A DNA stretch of 20,153 bases, taken from positions 1-20,153 of the forward strand of contig JAHFIK010000018.1 in the NCBI GenBank assembly GCA_023246415.1, written 5' to 3'. Made by a program: the position numbers and the translations under genes. Under the pieces are notes generated by a model, which worked only from the letters and a program-made list of their open reading frames with translations, was not told where the DNA came from and did no database searches. This stretch comes from Candidatus Uhrbacteria bacterium (GTDB lineage: Bacteria > Patescibacteriota > Patescibacteriia > 2-12-FULL-60-25). Position 1 is the first letter of the stretch. Each line of letters starts with the position of its first letter. Positions 6,911 to 14,639 of the stretch are shown here, piece by piece.

Positions 6911-7249
6911 ATGCCAAGAGTCAAACGCGGAGTCGGCCACGTCAAACACCGAAAGAACATCCTCAAGCAGACCAAGGGGATGATGTGGGGCCGCAAGTCC
7001 AAGATCAAGCTGGCGCGAACCGCCGCGGTCAAAGCGGGGGCATATGCCCGGATTGGTCGCAAACAGAAGAAGCGCCGCAATCGCGCGCTCATGAACATCC
7101 GGTTGAATGCCGCCGTTCGCGAAATCGGAGGAACCTACTCCAAGCTCATCAACGATCTCAAGAAGAAGAACATTGCGCTCGATCGCAAGGTCCTCTCCGA
7201 GATCGCCGCAAAACACCCAGCCGTGTTTGCAAAGATCGCGCAGAAGTAA
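6911..7249 (+). CDS. rplT: 50S ribosomal protein L20 (bL20)
   Basis: The 112-residue basic protein is bL20, an early-assembly 23S rRNA binder: MPRVKRGVGHVKHRKNILKQ, KGMMWGRKSKIKLARTAAVKAG, AYARIGRKQKKRRNRALMNIRLNAAVRE, and a C-terminal AALDRKVL-type helix (here IALDRKVLSEIAAKHPAVF). It is a few residues shorter than the usual 117-119. It ends the infC-rpmI-rplT cluster and is followed by an intrinsic terminator. No Shine-Dalgarno sequence precedes the ATG. In other bacteria L20 represses this operon through a leader RNA; no such leader could be recognised here. Confidence 0.96.
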   Translation: MPRVKRGVGHVKHRKNILKQTKGMMWGRKSKIKLARTAAVKAGAYARIGRKQKKRRNRALMNIRLNAAVREIGGTYSKLINDLKKKNIALDRKVLSEIAAKHPAVFAKIAQK

Positions 7250-7275
7250 ATCGTTTCCAACGAAATCATCGGAAG

Positions 7276-7301
7276 CGCGCAGGAGCAATCCTGCGCGTTT
7301 T
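7276..7301 (+). terminator. Intrinsic terminator after rplT
   Basis: CGCGCAGG (7276-7283) pairs with CCTGCGCG (7290-7297) around a 6-nt AGCAAT loop, followed by TTTT. It closes the ribosomal-protein operon 27 nt after the rplT stop. Confidence 0.9.
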
Positions 7302-7408
7302 GCATTCCGGTGTATGGGCAATCAGCGCGTCCACGCATCCATTACACAGAATCGCTGACGCCGTTGCTTCGCTGACATCGCGCGATCCCTGCTCATCCCC
7401 CGCGCATC

Positions 7409-7417
7409 TGGTATACT
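7409..7417 (+). promoter_or_regulatory. Extended -10 promoter TGGTATACT for the large coiled-coil gene
   Basis: TGG-TATACT ends 9 nt before the ATG at 7427, placing transcription start about 0-3 nt before the start codon. The mRNA should be leaderless or nearly so. No convincing -35 is present. Confidence 0.65.
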
Positions 7418-7426
7418 GTTCGCAAT

Positions 7427-10400
7427 ATGTCGCAACGACGTTCGCATTCTGAATTGGATCAAATTGAATCCAAAATGCCATCGACGCCTCCGCCGTTTTC
7501 CGGAGAGCGATTACGAAGCGACCAGTCGGGTGAACACAATCTTTCCAGTATTCATCAGACTCCTGAATCTGGAGAGATGTCTGAAATTGAAAAAGTCCGA
7601 AACAGGCTTCCGTACAACGAAAAAAAATTTCTTGAAGAACTTGCCGCACGACATCCGGAACCGTTTGCACGCGTCCGTGAGCGCGTACGTCAAGAAGAAG
7701 TTGCTACAGTAGCACGTCGAAAATTGGATCGACCCGGACTCCCCGCCTCAGAAGTAAAAGCGTCCATTCCCATGGGCGAGACACCCGAGGCACTCAGTGC
7801 CAGTGAAGAGAAATACACCGCCCTTACTGAAAAGGGACGATATGAACGCGCAAAGCAGCGTCTTCAGCGGCCACGAAAAATCGAAGCAAGCGAAGACTTG
7901 CGGATAAGGGGCACGTTCGGCCCCGACAAACTCCCGACCCCCGAAGAAACCCATCAAGAACGCGTCGCCTTCTCCGCATCCGCTGTGCAGCGCGTGAAAG
8001 AACTGCAACAACAGATTCAGAACCGCACCTGGAACGAAGAGCAGGCGTGGCCGTTTATTCTTGAACTGCGCGATTATGAATTTCGGTTGGAAGAAATGAA
8101 AGCGGATGCGCTGGAAGAATCATCATCAGAGGCAGGAACGCTGCGCGTCAGTGAGCACACCGCCGGACTTGCGGCAATTACCACGGCAGAAAAAATTGTT
8201 AAAGATGCGTTACAGGAGATTGAGCTCTCGATCAAACTCCAAGGAACCTCCGCTGAAAAACGAGATCAGGAAATTCACAAACTCGCCTTCCAGCGGGGTT
8301 CGCGTGAAATCTCTAATCTCATCCAAGTCCGTGGTGAAATCGGATCAATCCTTCGAAACAACGAAAAACGCGAAGAAACCATTACAGATCTTGAAACGCG
8401 AGCGAATGGACTTCGAAAGAGCCTTGCCGGTCTTCAGAACTCGCCGGATATCGATCTGGAACTTCAGCCAGACATGAAGGCGATCTATGAGCTGACTGCC
8501 TATCTCCTCGCAGACACGAATTCGCTCATCGATCTCCTGAAGAGCGCTCCAAAAGAAGAGGTTGCAGAGATCCTGGACGATACCGACATCGAAGTCGTTG
8601 ACGCGTCTGAACAGATGGGCGCTTCGAGCCGGAAACCGCCTCCCCCATCCCGCCGCAGCGATCGCGCGCCAGACTCGGGTCCGCGCAGCAGCCGCAGAAA
8701 CATTCCGAAGCTAAATAAGGAAGATGAAGATGCGCTGCTCTTACAGTCAATGGCGGATCTCCCGGATGAAATTTCCGGCGTCGTTCATGAAGCGAAGCCT
8801 TCAAAATTCGCAGAACGCATTCAGAATGCGGAATCCGCGATTGAAGAGATCCGGACCTCCCAGGCCGCTAAACGGCTTGGTCGCCGAGCCGGAACGGCCA
8901 TCAAGGCTTCCGAAGGCCTCGGCGAACGCGTCATTAGCGATCCCGTTGAAAACGAGCAGGCGGTGTACACTTTTGCGATCAATGCCGTTCGATCTGCACA
9001 TGATCGCATTCTCGCCGAGACAACTGATCCGGAACTCAAAAAGGTGGAACTCGCCGCATTTGAAAAAGTCCAGACCATTCTTCGACGCATCCACGATGAA
9101 CGCCTGAAGAAGTTGCAGAAAGATACTCGATCACTCGGAAATAAGGTCATCACGGATCCGGTCGAGAACGAAAACGCCGTGTACGCCTATGCCATGGATG
9201 CCGTCCGATCCGCCCATGAAACAATCCTTGCAAACACGGATGACGAACAGATCATTCAGCTTGAAGAACGGGCATTCGAACACGTTCAGAGCGTCCTTGC
9301 TCGACTGCACACAGAGCGATTGTCAAATCTTCGTGAAGGCACTGAACTGACAGGAAATGGAGAACTGACGCCAGATGAGCGCGAGGCGGTCGATGCAGAT
9401 GCCGATGCGCAGTCCGCACGCGCGGAGCTCAAACGGCTCCATGAACGCCGACAGTCCGCACAAAAGAATCATTTGACTGACGAATCGACCGAGGCAGACA
9501 TGGCGACCGGCGTTGCCGCAGAAATGGCAAAACGCAGAGCAGCTCGGGCGGCAGGCAAGAAATTCGTCGAAGACGATGCGCAAATTGAGCTTACGGGAAG
9601 CCAGGAACTGAGCGACGAAGAACAGCTTGCCGTTGATCGAGAATCAGAGATGCAAAAGCATCCTGATGATCGAAAAACAATTGAGATTCCGGCGCAGATG
9701 GTCACGAGTCTCGCGATGGTCGCTCGGGCGCACCAGTTAATCACAAGTGTCAACAAAGAATTCAAAACGAATCCCCCAACATTTGAAAATCGCGAACGAT
9801 TCGATGATGCCCTGATTGAACTCTCAAAGATTTACGCCGACCTTGAAAAGCGGAGCAGAGAACTACAGGTCCTTGGGATTCGGTCGCCAGAACAAGCGGA
9901 AGAACTCAGCACACTATCCACCGTTCTCATGGATATCCAGGATACGCGGCGTGCCATTCATGCCTCGTTTAACAACCTTCCGTTTTCCGCAGACCAGCCG
10001 ATTGGCCGTTCTGAACGCGAAAAGGCGGCGAAACACACAAGGGATACGGCGATCGAATCCGTCATTGAACACATCTCTCAGCTCTTGATCGAAAATAATC
10101 ATGATGATCCAGAACAGTACCTCAAATGGGGTTCTGGCGGGCTCACGCACCGATTCAACCGGCTGCTCGGCCGCACAAAAAACGTCATTGATCCGAAAAA
10201 ACTTTCAGAACTTCGAAGCAAGCTGATTCAGATCGAATCAAACTACCTCCAAACCCTGTACGGAACACCGGATCGCGCCAGCCTCCTCACGCAGGTTCGA
10301 AGCGAATCCCCCATTCTTCAGATCAATTCCGACATGGACGTGTTTGATCTTTGGAAGATCGCTCGCAAAGAGCTCGAACAAGACCAAGCGCGACCCGAGA

Positions 10401-11158
10401 AAAAACAGAAACCGCCACGGGTCATGCGCGAGATGGATCAGAAAGATGAAGATTCGGCTACGGAACGGACCGGTCGGAGTCGCAAGTCTCAAACAAAACC
10501 ATCGTCAGCCGGACGCAAAGATCCGCTCCTGACGCGTATGATGAATGTCGTCTCTCCAAACAATGCACTGGAGCCCGGAGATGTTTTCGGATCACACATT
10601 GAGACGCCTTCACAGCCGCCAAAACGGAAAGACCCGCTCCTGACGAGAGCAATGAATGCTGTCACACCTGGACGAACCGTTGAGATTAGCGATTTGTTTG
10701 GAGATCGCCGTGAGCGCCCCGTGCATGTCCGTCCGGGATCAACAAAGGCGGTCGCCACATTCCGTCAGCAGCTTCATGAAGACGATCCCACGATCCACCT
10801 TGATCAGACGCAAATGATCGATCGAGCGGGATTTGGAACACGGCTTGGCGAAACCGTTATTCAGCAGTCGCGCGCCGCTGGATTGGTGGATGCGGAACAT
10901 ATTTATCACCAGCTCCTCGATGCCTCCGCGGCCATTGGAAATCCAGAACTTCAGAACGATATTCCGCGATACCTCCAAGCCATGGGAGACATGACCGCCG
11001 CACTCAAATCGGGGCAACATTCGCAAATCCAAAAAGCATACATGACGCTCCAGCCCGTGCATGAACTTTTTGAAACCACGCATGCCGGCAGCCCAGAAGC
11101 AGAACGTCTCAACCAACTCGCTCGACAAGCACTTAATCTCCCACCGCAATCACGTTGA
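7427..11158 (+). CDS. Large soluble coiled-coil protein of unknown function with internal repeats
   Basis: I do not recognise this 1243-residue protein. It has no signal peptide and no membrane span. It is highly charged and mostly helical, with long E/K/R-rich coiled-coil stretches (about 180-360, 455-640, 740-860) separated by Pro/Ser-rich linkers such as SSRKPPPPSRRSD near 403. Three internal duplications are visible. A 72-residue unit is repeated in tandem at 497-568 and 569-640 (core VIxDPVENExAVY, then AVRSAH). An ELTG-x-x-ELxxxE unit occurs at 640 and 721. A KDPLLTRxMN unit occurs at 1031 and 1068 and leads to a D-V/L-FG. The C-terminus (1100-1243) is a compact helical region without repeats. 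The gene has its own promoter, with the start codon at the transcript end. It could be cytoskeletal, scaffold or adaptor-like; no function is claimed. Confidence 0.85.
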   Translation: MSQRRSHSELDQIESKMPSTPPPFSGERLRSDQSGEHNLSSIHQTPESGEMSEIEKVRNRLPYNEKKFLEELAARHPEPFARVRERVRQEEVATVARRKLDRPGLPASEVKASIPMGETPEALSASEEKYTALTEKGRYERAKQRLQRPRKIEASEDLRIRGTFGPDKLPTPEETHQERVAFSASAVQRVKELQQQIQNRTWNEEQAWPFILELRDYEFRLEEMKADALEESSSEAGTLRVSEHTAGLAAITTAEKIVKDALQEIELSIKLQGTSAEKRDQEIHKLAFQRGSREISNLIQVRGEIGSILRNNEKREETITDLETRANGLRKSLAGLQNSPDIDLELQPDMKAIYELTAYLLADTNSLIDLLKSAPKEEVAEILDDTDIEVVDASEQMGASSRKPPPPSRRSDRAPDSGPRSSRRNIPKLNKEDEDALLLQSMADLPDEISGVVHEAKPSKFAERIQNAESAIEEIRTSQAAKRLGRRAGTAIKASEGLGERVISDPVENEQAVYTFAINAVRSAHDRILAETTDPELKKVELAAFEKVQTILRRIHDERLKKLQKDTRSLGNKVITDPVENENAVYAYAMDAVRSAHETILANTDDEQIIQLEERAFEHVQSVLARLHTERLSNLREGTELTGNGELTPDEREAVDADADAQSARAELKRLHERRQSAQKNHLTDESTEADMATGVAAEMAKRRAARAAGKKFVEDDAQIELTGSQELSDEEQLAVDRESEMQKHPDDRKTIEIPAQMVTSLAMVARAHQLITSVNKEFKTNPPTFENRERFDDALIELSKIYADLEKRSRELQVLGIRSPEQAEELSTLSTVLMDIQDTRRAIHASFNNLPFSADQPIGRSEREKAAKHTRDTAIESVIEHISQLLIENNHDDPEQYLKWGSGGLTHRFNRLLGRTKNVIDPKKLSELRSKLIQIESNYLQTLYGTPDRASLLTQVRSESPILQINSDMDVFDLWKIARKELEQDQARPEKKQKPPRVMREMDQKDEDSATERTGRSRKSQTKPSSAGRKDPLLTRMMNVVSPNNALEPGDVFGSHIETPSQPPKRKDPLLTRAMNAVTPGRTVEISDLFGDRRERPVHVRPGSTKAVATFRQQLHEDDPTIHLDQTQMIDRAGFGTRLGETVIQQSRAAGLVDAEHIYHQLLDASAAIGNPELQNDIPRYLQAMGDMTAALKSGQHSQIQKAYMTLQPVHELFETTHAGSPEAERLNQLARQALNLPPQSR

Positions 11159-11173
11159 TCGATACACATCAAA

Positions 11174-11203
11174 AATAAGAGACGAGATATCTCGTCTCTT
11201 ATT
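11174..11203. terminator. Perfect 30-bp palindrome between convergent genes
   Basis: AATAAGAGACGAGAT is followed directly by its exact reverse complement. It lies between the coiled-coil gene (stop 11158) and thrS (stop 11229). Read on the minus strand it ends CTTATTTTTGATG, a usable U-run, so it should terminate thrS. It may also protect or terminate the plus-strand message. It is not made of 7-nt words. Confidence 0.8.
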
Positions 11204-11228
11204 GATGATCTCTAAAGGCGCTTCTTTC

Positions 11229-13004
11229 CTATTTATGTTCCGCTGATTCCGATGTGACTCGCGCAATGAACGCGTCTTTCTGAAGCGCGAGCTGATCCTT
11301 CATTCCACGCACACGAACCGTGAGTTCAGTGCCATCAATCTCCTTATCGCCGACCACAAGGAGATATGGAATTTTCGCCATTTCGCCAGCGCGAATCTTC
11401 TTTCCGACAGACTCCGTGGATTCATCAACGTCTGCTCGGATCCCTGCCGCAATCAATTCGTCGCGAAGCTGTTCGGCGAAAGTGTTATGCCGATCGGCAA
11501 CAGGCGCAACACGAACCTGAACCGGCGCCATCCAAACCGGAAATGCTCCGGCATAATGCTCAATCAGCACGGACAAGAATCGCTCAATCGATCCCATGAT
11601 GGCTGCGTGGATCATGACAATCCGCTCCTTTTCGCCTTGCTCATTCACACAGGACAGATCAAACCGTTCCGGCATGTTGAAATCGAGCTGAACCGTCGCC
11701 ACCTGATGCATCCGGCCAAGTGCATCCTTACCCATGAAGTCAATCTTTGGACCGTACATCGCCGCCTCCCCTTTCCCTTCCACATATGTTCGTCCGCGCT
11801 TTTCAATCATGGCGCGCAGCGTCGTTTCCGCTTCTTCCCACACCGCTTTCGTTCCAAGATATTTCTCGAATTTTTCCGGATCGTGCGTTGATAGACGCAC
11901 ATTCAGCTCAAATCCGAATGTCGAATAGAACGTGTCGATGATGTCCCAGATCGCGAAACACTCGGCTTCGATCTGACTCTTGCGACAGAAGACGTGCGCA
12001 TCATCCTGCGTAATACTCCGAACACGGGAAAGGCCAGAGAGCTCACCCGACTGTTCATCGCGATAGACCATCGTTGTTTCCGCGTACCGTTGCGGCATTT
12101 CCCGGTAGCTCCGCAATCGGCAATCAAAAATTTGTGTGTGATGCGGGCAGTTCATCGGCTTCAAGGCGAATTCGTGCCCTTCGCGGCTGATGATCTTAAA
12201 AAGTTCATCCTGAAATTTTGCCCAGTGCCCACTCCGCTCATACAGATCCTTCTTCGTAATATGCGGAATCGTCACCTTCATGTACCCCTTCTGAGATCGA
12301 AGCGACCAAACATACGCATCAAGCAGATCACGGACTAATGTTCCGCGCGGCGTCCACAACGGCAAGCCGCTCCCGACGAGATCGGAGAACGTAAACAGAT
12401 CCAAATCGCGTCCGAGCTTTTTGTGATCACGGCGCTCCGCCTCTTCCATCATGGTGAGATACGCTTTCAGATCCTCTTGCGTCGCAAAACATAATCCGTA
12501 AATCCGCTGCATCTGCGGGTTCGTTTCCTTTCCGCGCCAGTACGCCCCGGCGATTTTCAAAATCTTCCATGCCCCGATCTGATTCGCGTTCTCGACATGC
12601 GGACCACGACAGAGGTCGATAAACGTCCCCGTCTTATACAACGAGACGCGATCAACCGCTTCAAATTCCTCCCGCTCCGATTCCGAAAGCGACGTCGTCC
12701 CCTTCTCCTTCAAGTCTTTGAGGAGCTCCACCTTATAGACCTGGCCCGCCTTCTCAAACACCGCGATTGCCTCATCAATCGGAAGTTCCATCCGTTCAAA
12801 GGTCGGATGTTCTTTCATAATCTGCTTCATCTCCGCAGAAATCTTCTCGAGATCTTCCGGCGTCACCGCGCGACCGATATCGATATCGTAGTAGAATCCG
12901 TTCTCAATGGCCGGACCGACGCCGAACTTCGCCTCTGGGAAGAGGCGCTGAATCGCGGCAGCCATGACATGAGCGGCAGAGTGACGTTGGGTTTCGATAG
13001 TCAT
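11229..13004 (-). CDS. thrS: Threonyl-tRNA synthetase lacking the TGS domain
   Basis: ThrRS charges tRNA-Thr and edits Ser-tRNA-Thr. The 591-residue product starts almost directly in the editing domain: HSAAH (residues 8-12, HxxxH) and DLCRGPH carry the usual editing-site residues. The class II core has MVYRDEQSGELSGLSRVRS (motif 2), the zinc ligands in KPMNCPHH and DDAHVFC, and IHAAIMGSIERF (motif 3, third zinc ligand). The C-terminal anticodon-binding domain (PVQVRVAPVADRHNTFA onward) is complete. The N-terminal TGS domain of about 60 residues, present in most bacteria, is absent; no in-frame extension exists because the upstream DNA is a hairpin element and a T-box leader. No Shine-Dalgarno sequence is seen (TTTCCCT before ATG). 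Confidence 0.96.
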   Translation of the reverse strand: MTIETQRHSAAHVMAAAIQRLFPEAKFGVGPAIENGFYYDIDIGRAVTPEDLEKISAEMKQIMKEHPTFERMELPIDEAIAVFEKAGQVYKVELLKDLKEKGTTSLSESEREEFEAVDRVSLYKTGTFIDLCRGPHVENANQIGAWKILKIAGAYWRGKETNPQMQRIYGLCFATQEDLKAYLTMMEEAERRDHKKLGRDLDLFTFSDLVGSGLPLWTPRGTLVRDLLDAYVWSLRSQKGYMKVTIPHITKKDLYERSGHWAKFQDELFKIISREGHEFALKPMNCPHHTQIFDCRLRSYREMPQRYAETTMVYRDEQSGELSGLSRVRSITQDDAHVFCRKSQIEAECFAIWDIIDTFYSTFGFELNVRLSTHDPEKFEKYLGTKAVWEEAETTLRAMIEKRGRTYVEGKGEAAMYGPKIDFMGKDALGRMHQVATVQLDFNMPERFDLSCVNEQGEKERIVMIHAAIMGSIERFLSVLIEHYAGAFPVWMAPVQVRVAPVADRHNTFAEQLRDELIAAGIRADVDESTESVGKKIRAGEMAKIPYLLVVGDKEIDGTELTVRVRGMKDQLALQKDAFIARVTSESAEHK

Positions 13005-13014
13005 AGGGAAAGGC

Positions 13015-13077
13015 AGTAGTGAGTAGGCAGTAGCCAGTTGGAACGCACCCGACTGGCTACTCGCTACTGGCTACTAA
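13015..13077. repeat. Inverted repeat of 7-nt words AGTAGCC/GGCAGTA (element G) in the thrS leader
   Basis: It lies between the T-box terminator and the thrS start. The left arm (13015-13038) and the reverse complement of the right arm (13053-13077) share the heptad ladder AGTAG-NN, differing only at some variable dinucleotides. The centre again contains GGAACGC, as in the palindrome at 193-262. In the mRNA it would form a strong hairpin ending 10 nt before the ATG. Confidence 0.8.
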
Positions 13078-13080
13078 CTT

Positions 13081-13125
13081 AAAAATAAAAAGCCGACGCC
13101 TCGCTTAAAAAGCGATCGACGTCGG
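13081..13125 (-). terminator. T-box-controlled intrinsic terminator upstream of thrS
   Basis: On the minus strand CCGACG...TCGCTT pairs with AAGCGA...CGTCGG (13125-13093), followed by CTTTTTATTTTT (13092-13081). Its 5' arm overlaps the antiterminator 3' arm (13122-13130), so the two structures exclude each other. Confidence 0.9.
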
Positions 13126-13264
13126 GACGGTTCCGTCGCAATGCGACGAGAGACCGCGGTTCCACCCGAGGTTCCCCATAAAATCGCTTACGCGACACGG
13201 GGCTCTTTTGCTTCGGATTGTGACTACCCGGTTCGTGACGCCGAGGAGCGATCTGTATCGCACT
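13081..13264 (-). promoter_or_regulatory. T-box riboswitch leader of thrS
   Basis: The minus strand at 13167-13154 reads GGGTGGAACCGCGG, the T-box consensus, with TGGA (13164-13161) as the bulge that pairs with the 3' NCCA of uncharged tRNA. TCGGG (13169-13165) pairs with CCCGA (13126-13122), and CGG with CCG, to build the antiterminator; the alternative is the terminator above. Upstream, CCCC...GGGG with TCGC-GTAA-GCGA (13202-13174) fits Stem III. The Stem I region is compact, about 60 nt from the predicted start near 13264. Candidate Thr specifier codons are ACC (13232-13230) and ACA (13221-13219), neither securely placed. An alternative long pairing, GCGATAC with GTGTCGC, would close a larger Stem I. 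Low charged tRNA-Thr should allow read-through into thrS. Confidence 0.9.
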
Positions 13265-13270
13265 GGGCAC

Positions 13271-13298
13271 AGTATCACAGGACCGCAAGAAAGGTCAA
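13271..13298 (-). promoter_or_regulatory. Promoter of the thrS T-box leader
   Basis: On the minus strand TTGACC (13298-13293) is followed after 16 nt by GATACT (13276-13271), with TGT directly before it (extended -10). The predicted start is A at about 13264. It is the only promoter in the window with both a good -35 and an extended -10. Confidence 0.7.
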
Positions 13299-13361
13299 AA
13301 AGAGACGTCTGTACGTAGAGATTTTAGTCAGAACTGACGAATGCCCCCACCCACAGACGTC
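13298..13361 (-). terminator. Probable long-loop terminator after the baseplate-J-like gene
   Basis: GACGTCTGT (13361-13353) pairs with ACAGACGTC (13312-13304), followed by TCTTTTT. The 40-nt loop holds its own hairpin GTCAG-AA-CTGAC (13327-13338). The T-run overlaps the -35 of the thrS promoter. Confidence 0.6.
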
Positions 13362-13370
13362 GCAGCTCAC

Positions 13371-14546
13371 CTATTGGACCTTGATGGTAATGTGATCTTT
13401 CAGCGTCGGGAGACGCTTGACCCAACCTGGATGAATGGTGATCGTGGCATTATCGATCCCCGGCATATTCTTGACCCGACTTGTGGCCTCATCCACGGAC
13501 AACCCGGCAATATCCTCTTTCGAGATCATCCCCTCTGCGGTCGTAGGTTTTGTCAGGACCTCGGCCGTTGCCGTGATGCGAGCGGTTTCCGTTGACGCAT
13601 CCGAGGAGGCAATCGCGTAGGTGATCTTCATCCCCTCATCCGCAAGGAGCGCAAGCTCTCGTCCGGACGGAACCCGATCTTTGACGCGATCACGGACAAA
13701 TGTCTCCATTTCCGATTTTGAATAGTAGATCGCGGTCACTTTTACCTTCGCGGAAATAAGAAAATCATCAACCTGATCGCCAGCCCGGGCGTTGGTGTTT
13801 GTATTCACAACCTCCGTAACATAAGTCGCGTCCCGGAATGTTGGATCGTTCACCTCTGCATTCAATGTCGTCTTTGCCTGATCTAAAATCTCTGCCTTAA
13901 TCGTTTCCGTGGCTTTTGCGATATCTTCGTCCGAGACAAGATGGACCGTCCGCTGGCCGCCTTCGAACGGCGTCACGCTGACGGCGGTCACCAGTTTTTG
14001 CATGGACTCGGAAAGGCCCGGAATCGTGAATTTTACTGGGTCCGTAAAGTCAGACATCCCGCCCTCCACATCTGCATATGCGCCCACATCCACAGATCCA
14101 TTCGCCGGGACAACAACGGTTTCATTAATTCGATATAAACGCCCATCTTTCGTCAGTAACCGCGTCTTCTGAACGAGTGTTTGCGGGCTTGAGTAGGTAC
14201 TCATGATCCGCACCGTCCCTTTTGAGATCCCGATCGTCGTTTGCCCGTCGCCGCTTGAGGCTTTGACTGAATCTGATTTTTCAAACACACCCTCAAGGAC
14301 ACGCCCGGCAAGCTGGCAGTCTTTTGGCGTCTTCGCTACATCCACGTCAACGGTAACGCTCGTCGGCTCGCGTTTTACGGACACGAGGACGGTTGCCCGA
14401 ACAGAGGAGAACCACAGGGCCGCAAAAATAATCAACACGGTGACGCCAACAAATGAATACGCAATCTTTTGATACATTCCGGAATTCATCGGCACGGGCA
14501 CGGGAAACGGCTCCCGAACACGGCGTTTTTGCGTACGCACAGTCAT
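13371..14546 (-). CDS. Membrane-anchored baseplate-J-like domain protein
   Basis: The start is taken as ATG 14546 (MTVRTQKRR), giving 391 residues; the longer TTG reading to 14570 crosses the -10 box. A basic, Pro-rich cytoplasmic tail (1-25) precedes one membrane span (29-47). The rest is a large extracytoplasmic part. Residues about 100-165 match the baseplate J/gp47-like pattern: GTVRIMSTYSSPQTLV, then TRLLTKDGRLYRINETVVVPANG, SVDVGAYADVEGG and FTIPG. Beta-rich repeats and an AMSK-type C-terminus follow. There are no other phage genes nearby, so I infer a cellular surface or envelope role. It follows dnaE on the same strand but has its own extended -10 promoter. The exact function is unknown. 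Confidence 0.7.
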   Translation of the reverse strand: MTVRTQKRRVREPFPVPVPMNSGMYQKIAYSFVGVTVLIIFAALWFSSVRATVLVSVKREPTSVTVDVDVAKTPKDCQLAGRVLEGVFEKSDSVKASSGDGQTTIGISKGTVRIMSTYSSPQTLVQKTRLLTKDGRLYRINETVVVPANGSVDVGAYADVEGGMSDFTDPVKFTIPGLSESMQKLVTAVSVTPFEGGQRTVHLVSDEDIAKATETIKAEILDQAKTTLNAEVNDPTFRDATYVTEVVNTNTNARAGDQVDDFLISAKVKVTAIYYSKSEMETFVRDRVKDRVPSGRELALLADEGMKITYAIASSDASTETARITATAEVLTKPTTAEGMISKEDIAGLSVDEATSRVKNMPGIDNATITIHPGWVKRLPTLKDHITIKVQ

Positions 14547-14560
14547 AGTCGAATACGGTG

Positions 14561-14569
14561 AGTATAGCA
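14561..14569 (-). promoter_or_regulatory. Extended -10 promoter TGCTATACT for the baseplate-J-like gene
   Basis: TGC-TATACT ends 14 nt before the ATG at 14546, which predicts a leader of about 7-8 nt. There is no clear -35. Confidence 0.6.
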
Positions 14570-14639
14570 AAAATTAGACGGACTGGGAATGTGCGTTCCG
14601 CCGCATCAACATGCGTATCCGATGACTGTGGATGCGCGA

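Noticed and set aside
6829..7452. A 207-residue plus-strand reading frame across rplT
   Set aside because: It is Arg/Gln/His-rich frame-shifted sequence over the L20 gene and its terminator, with no independent signal.
11034..11158. Phage tape-measure protein as identity for the 1243-residue gene
   Set aside because: It has repeats and coiled coils but no membrane segments and no phage neighbours.
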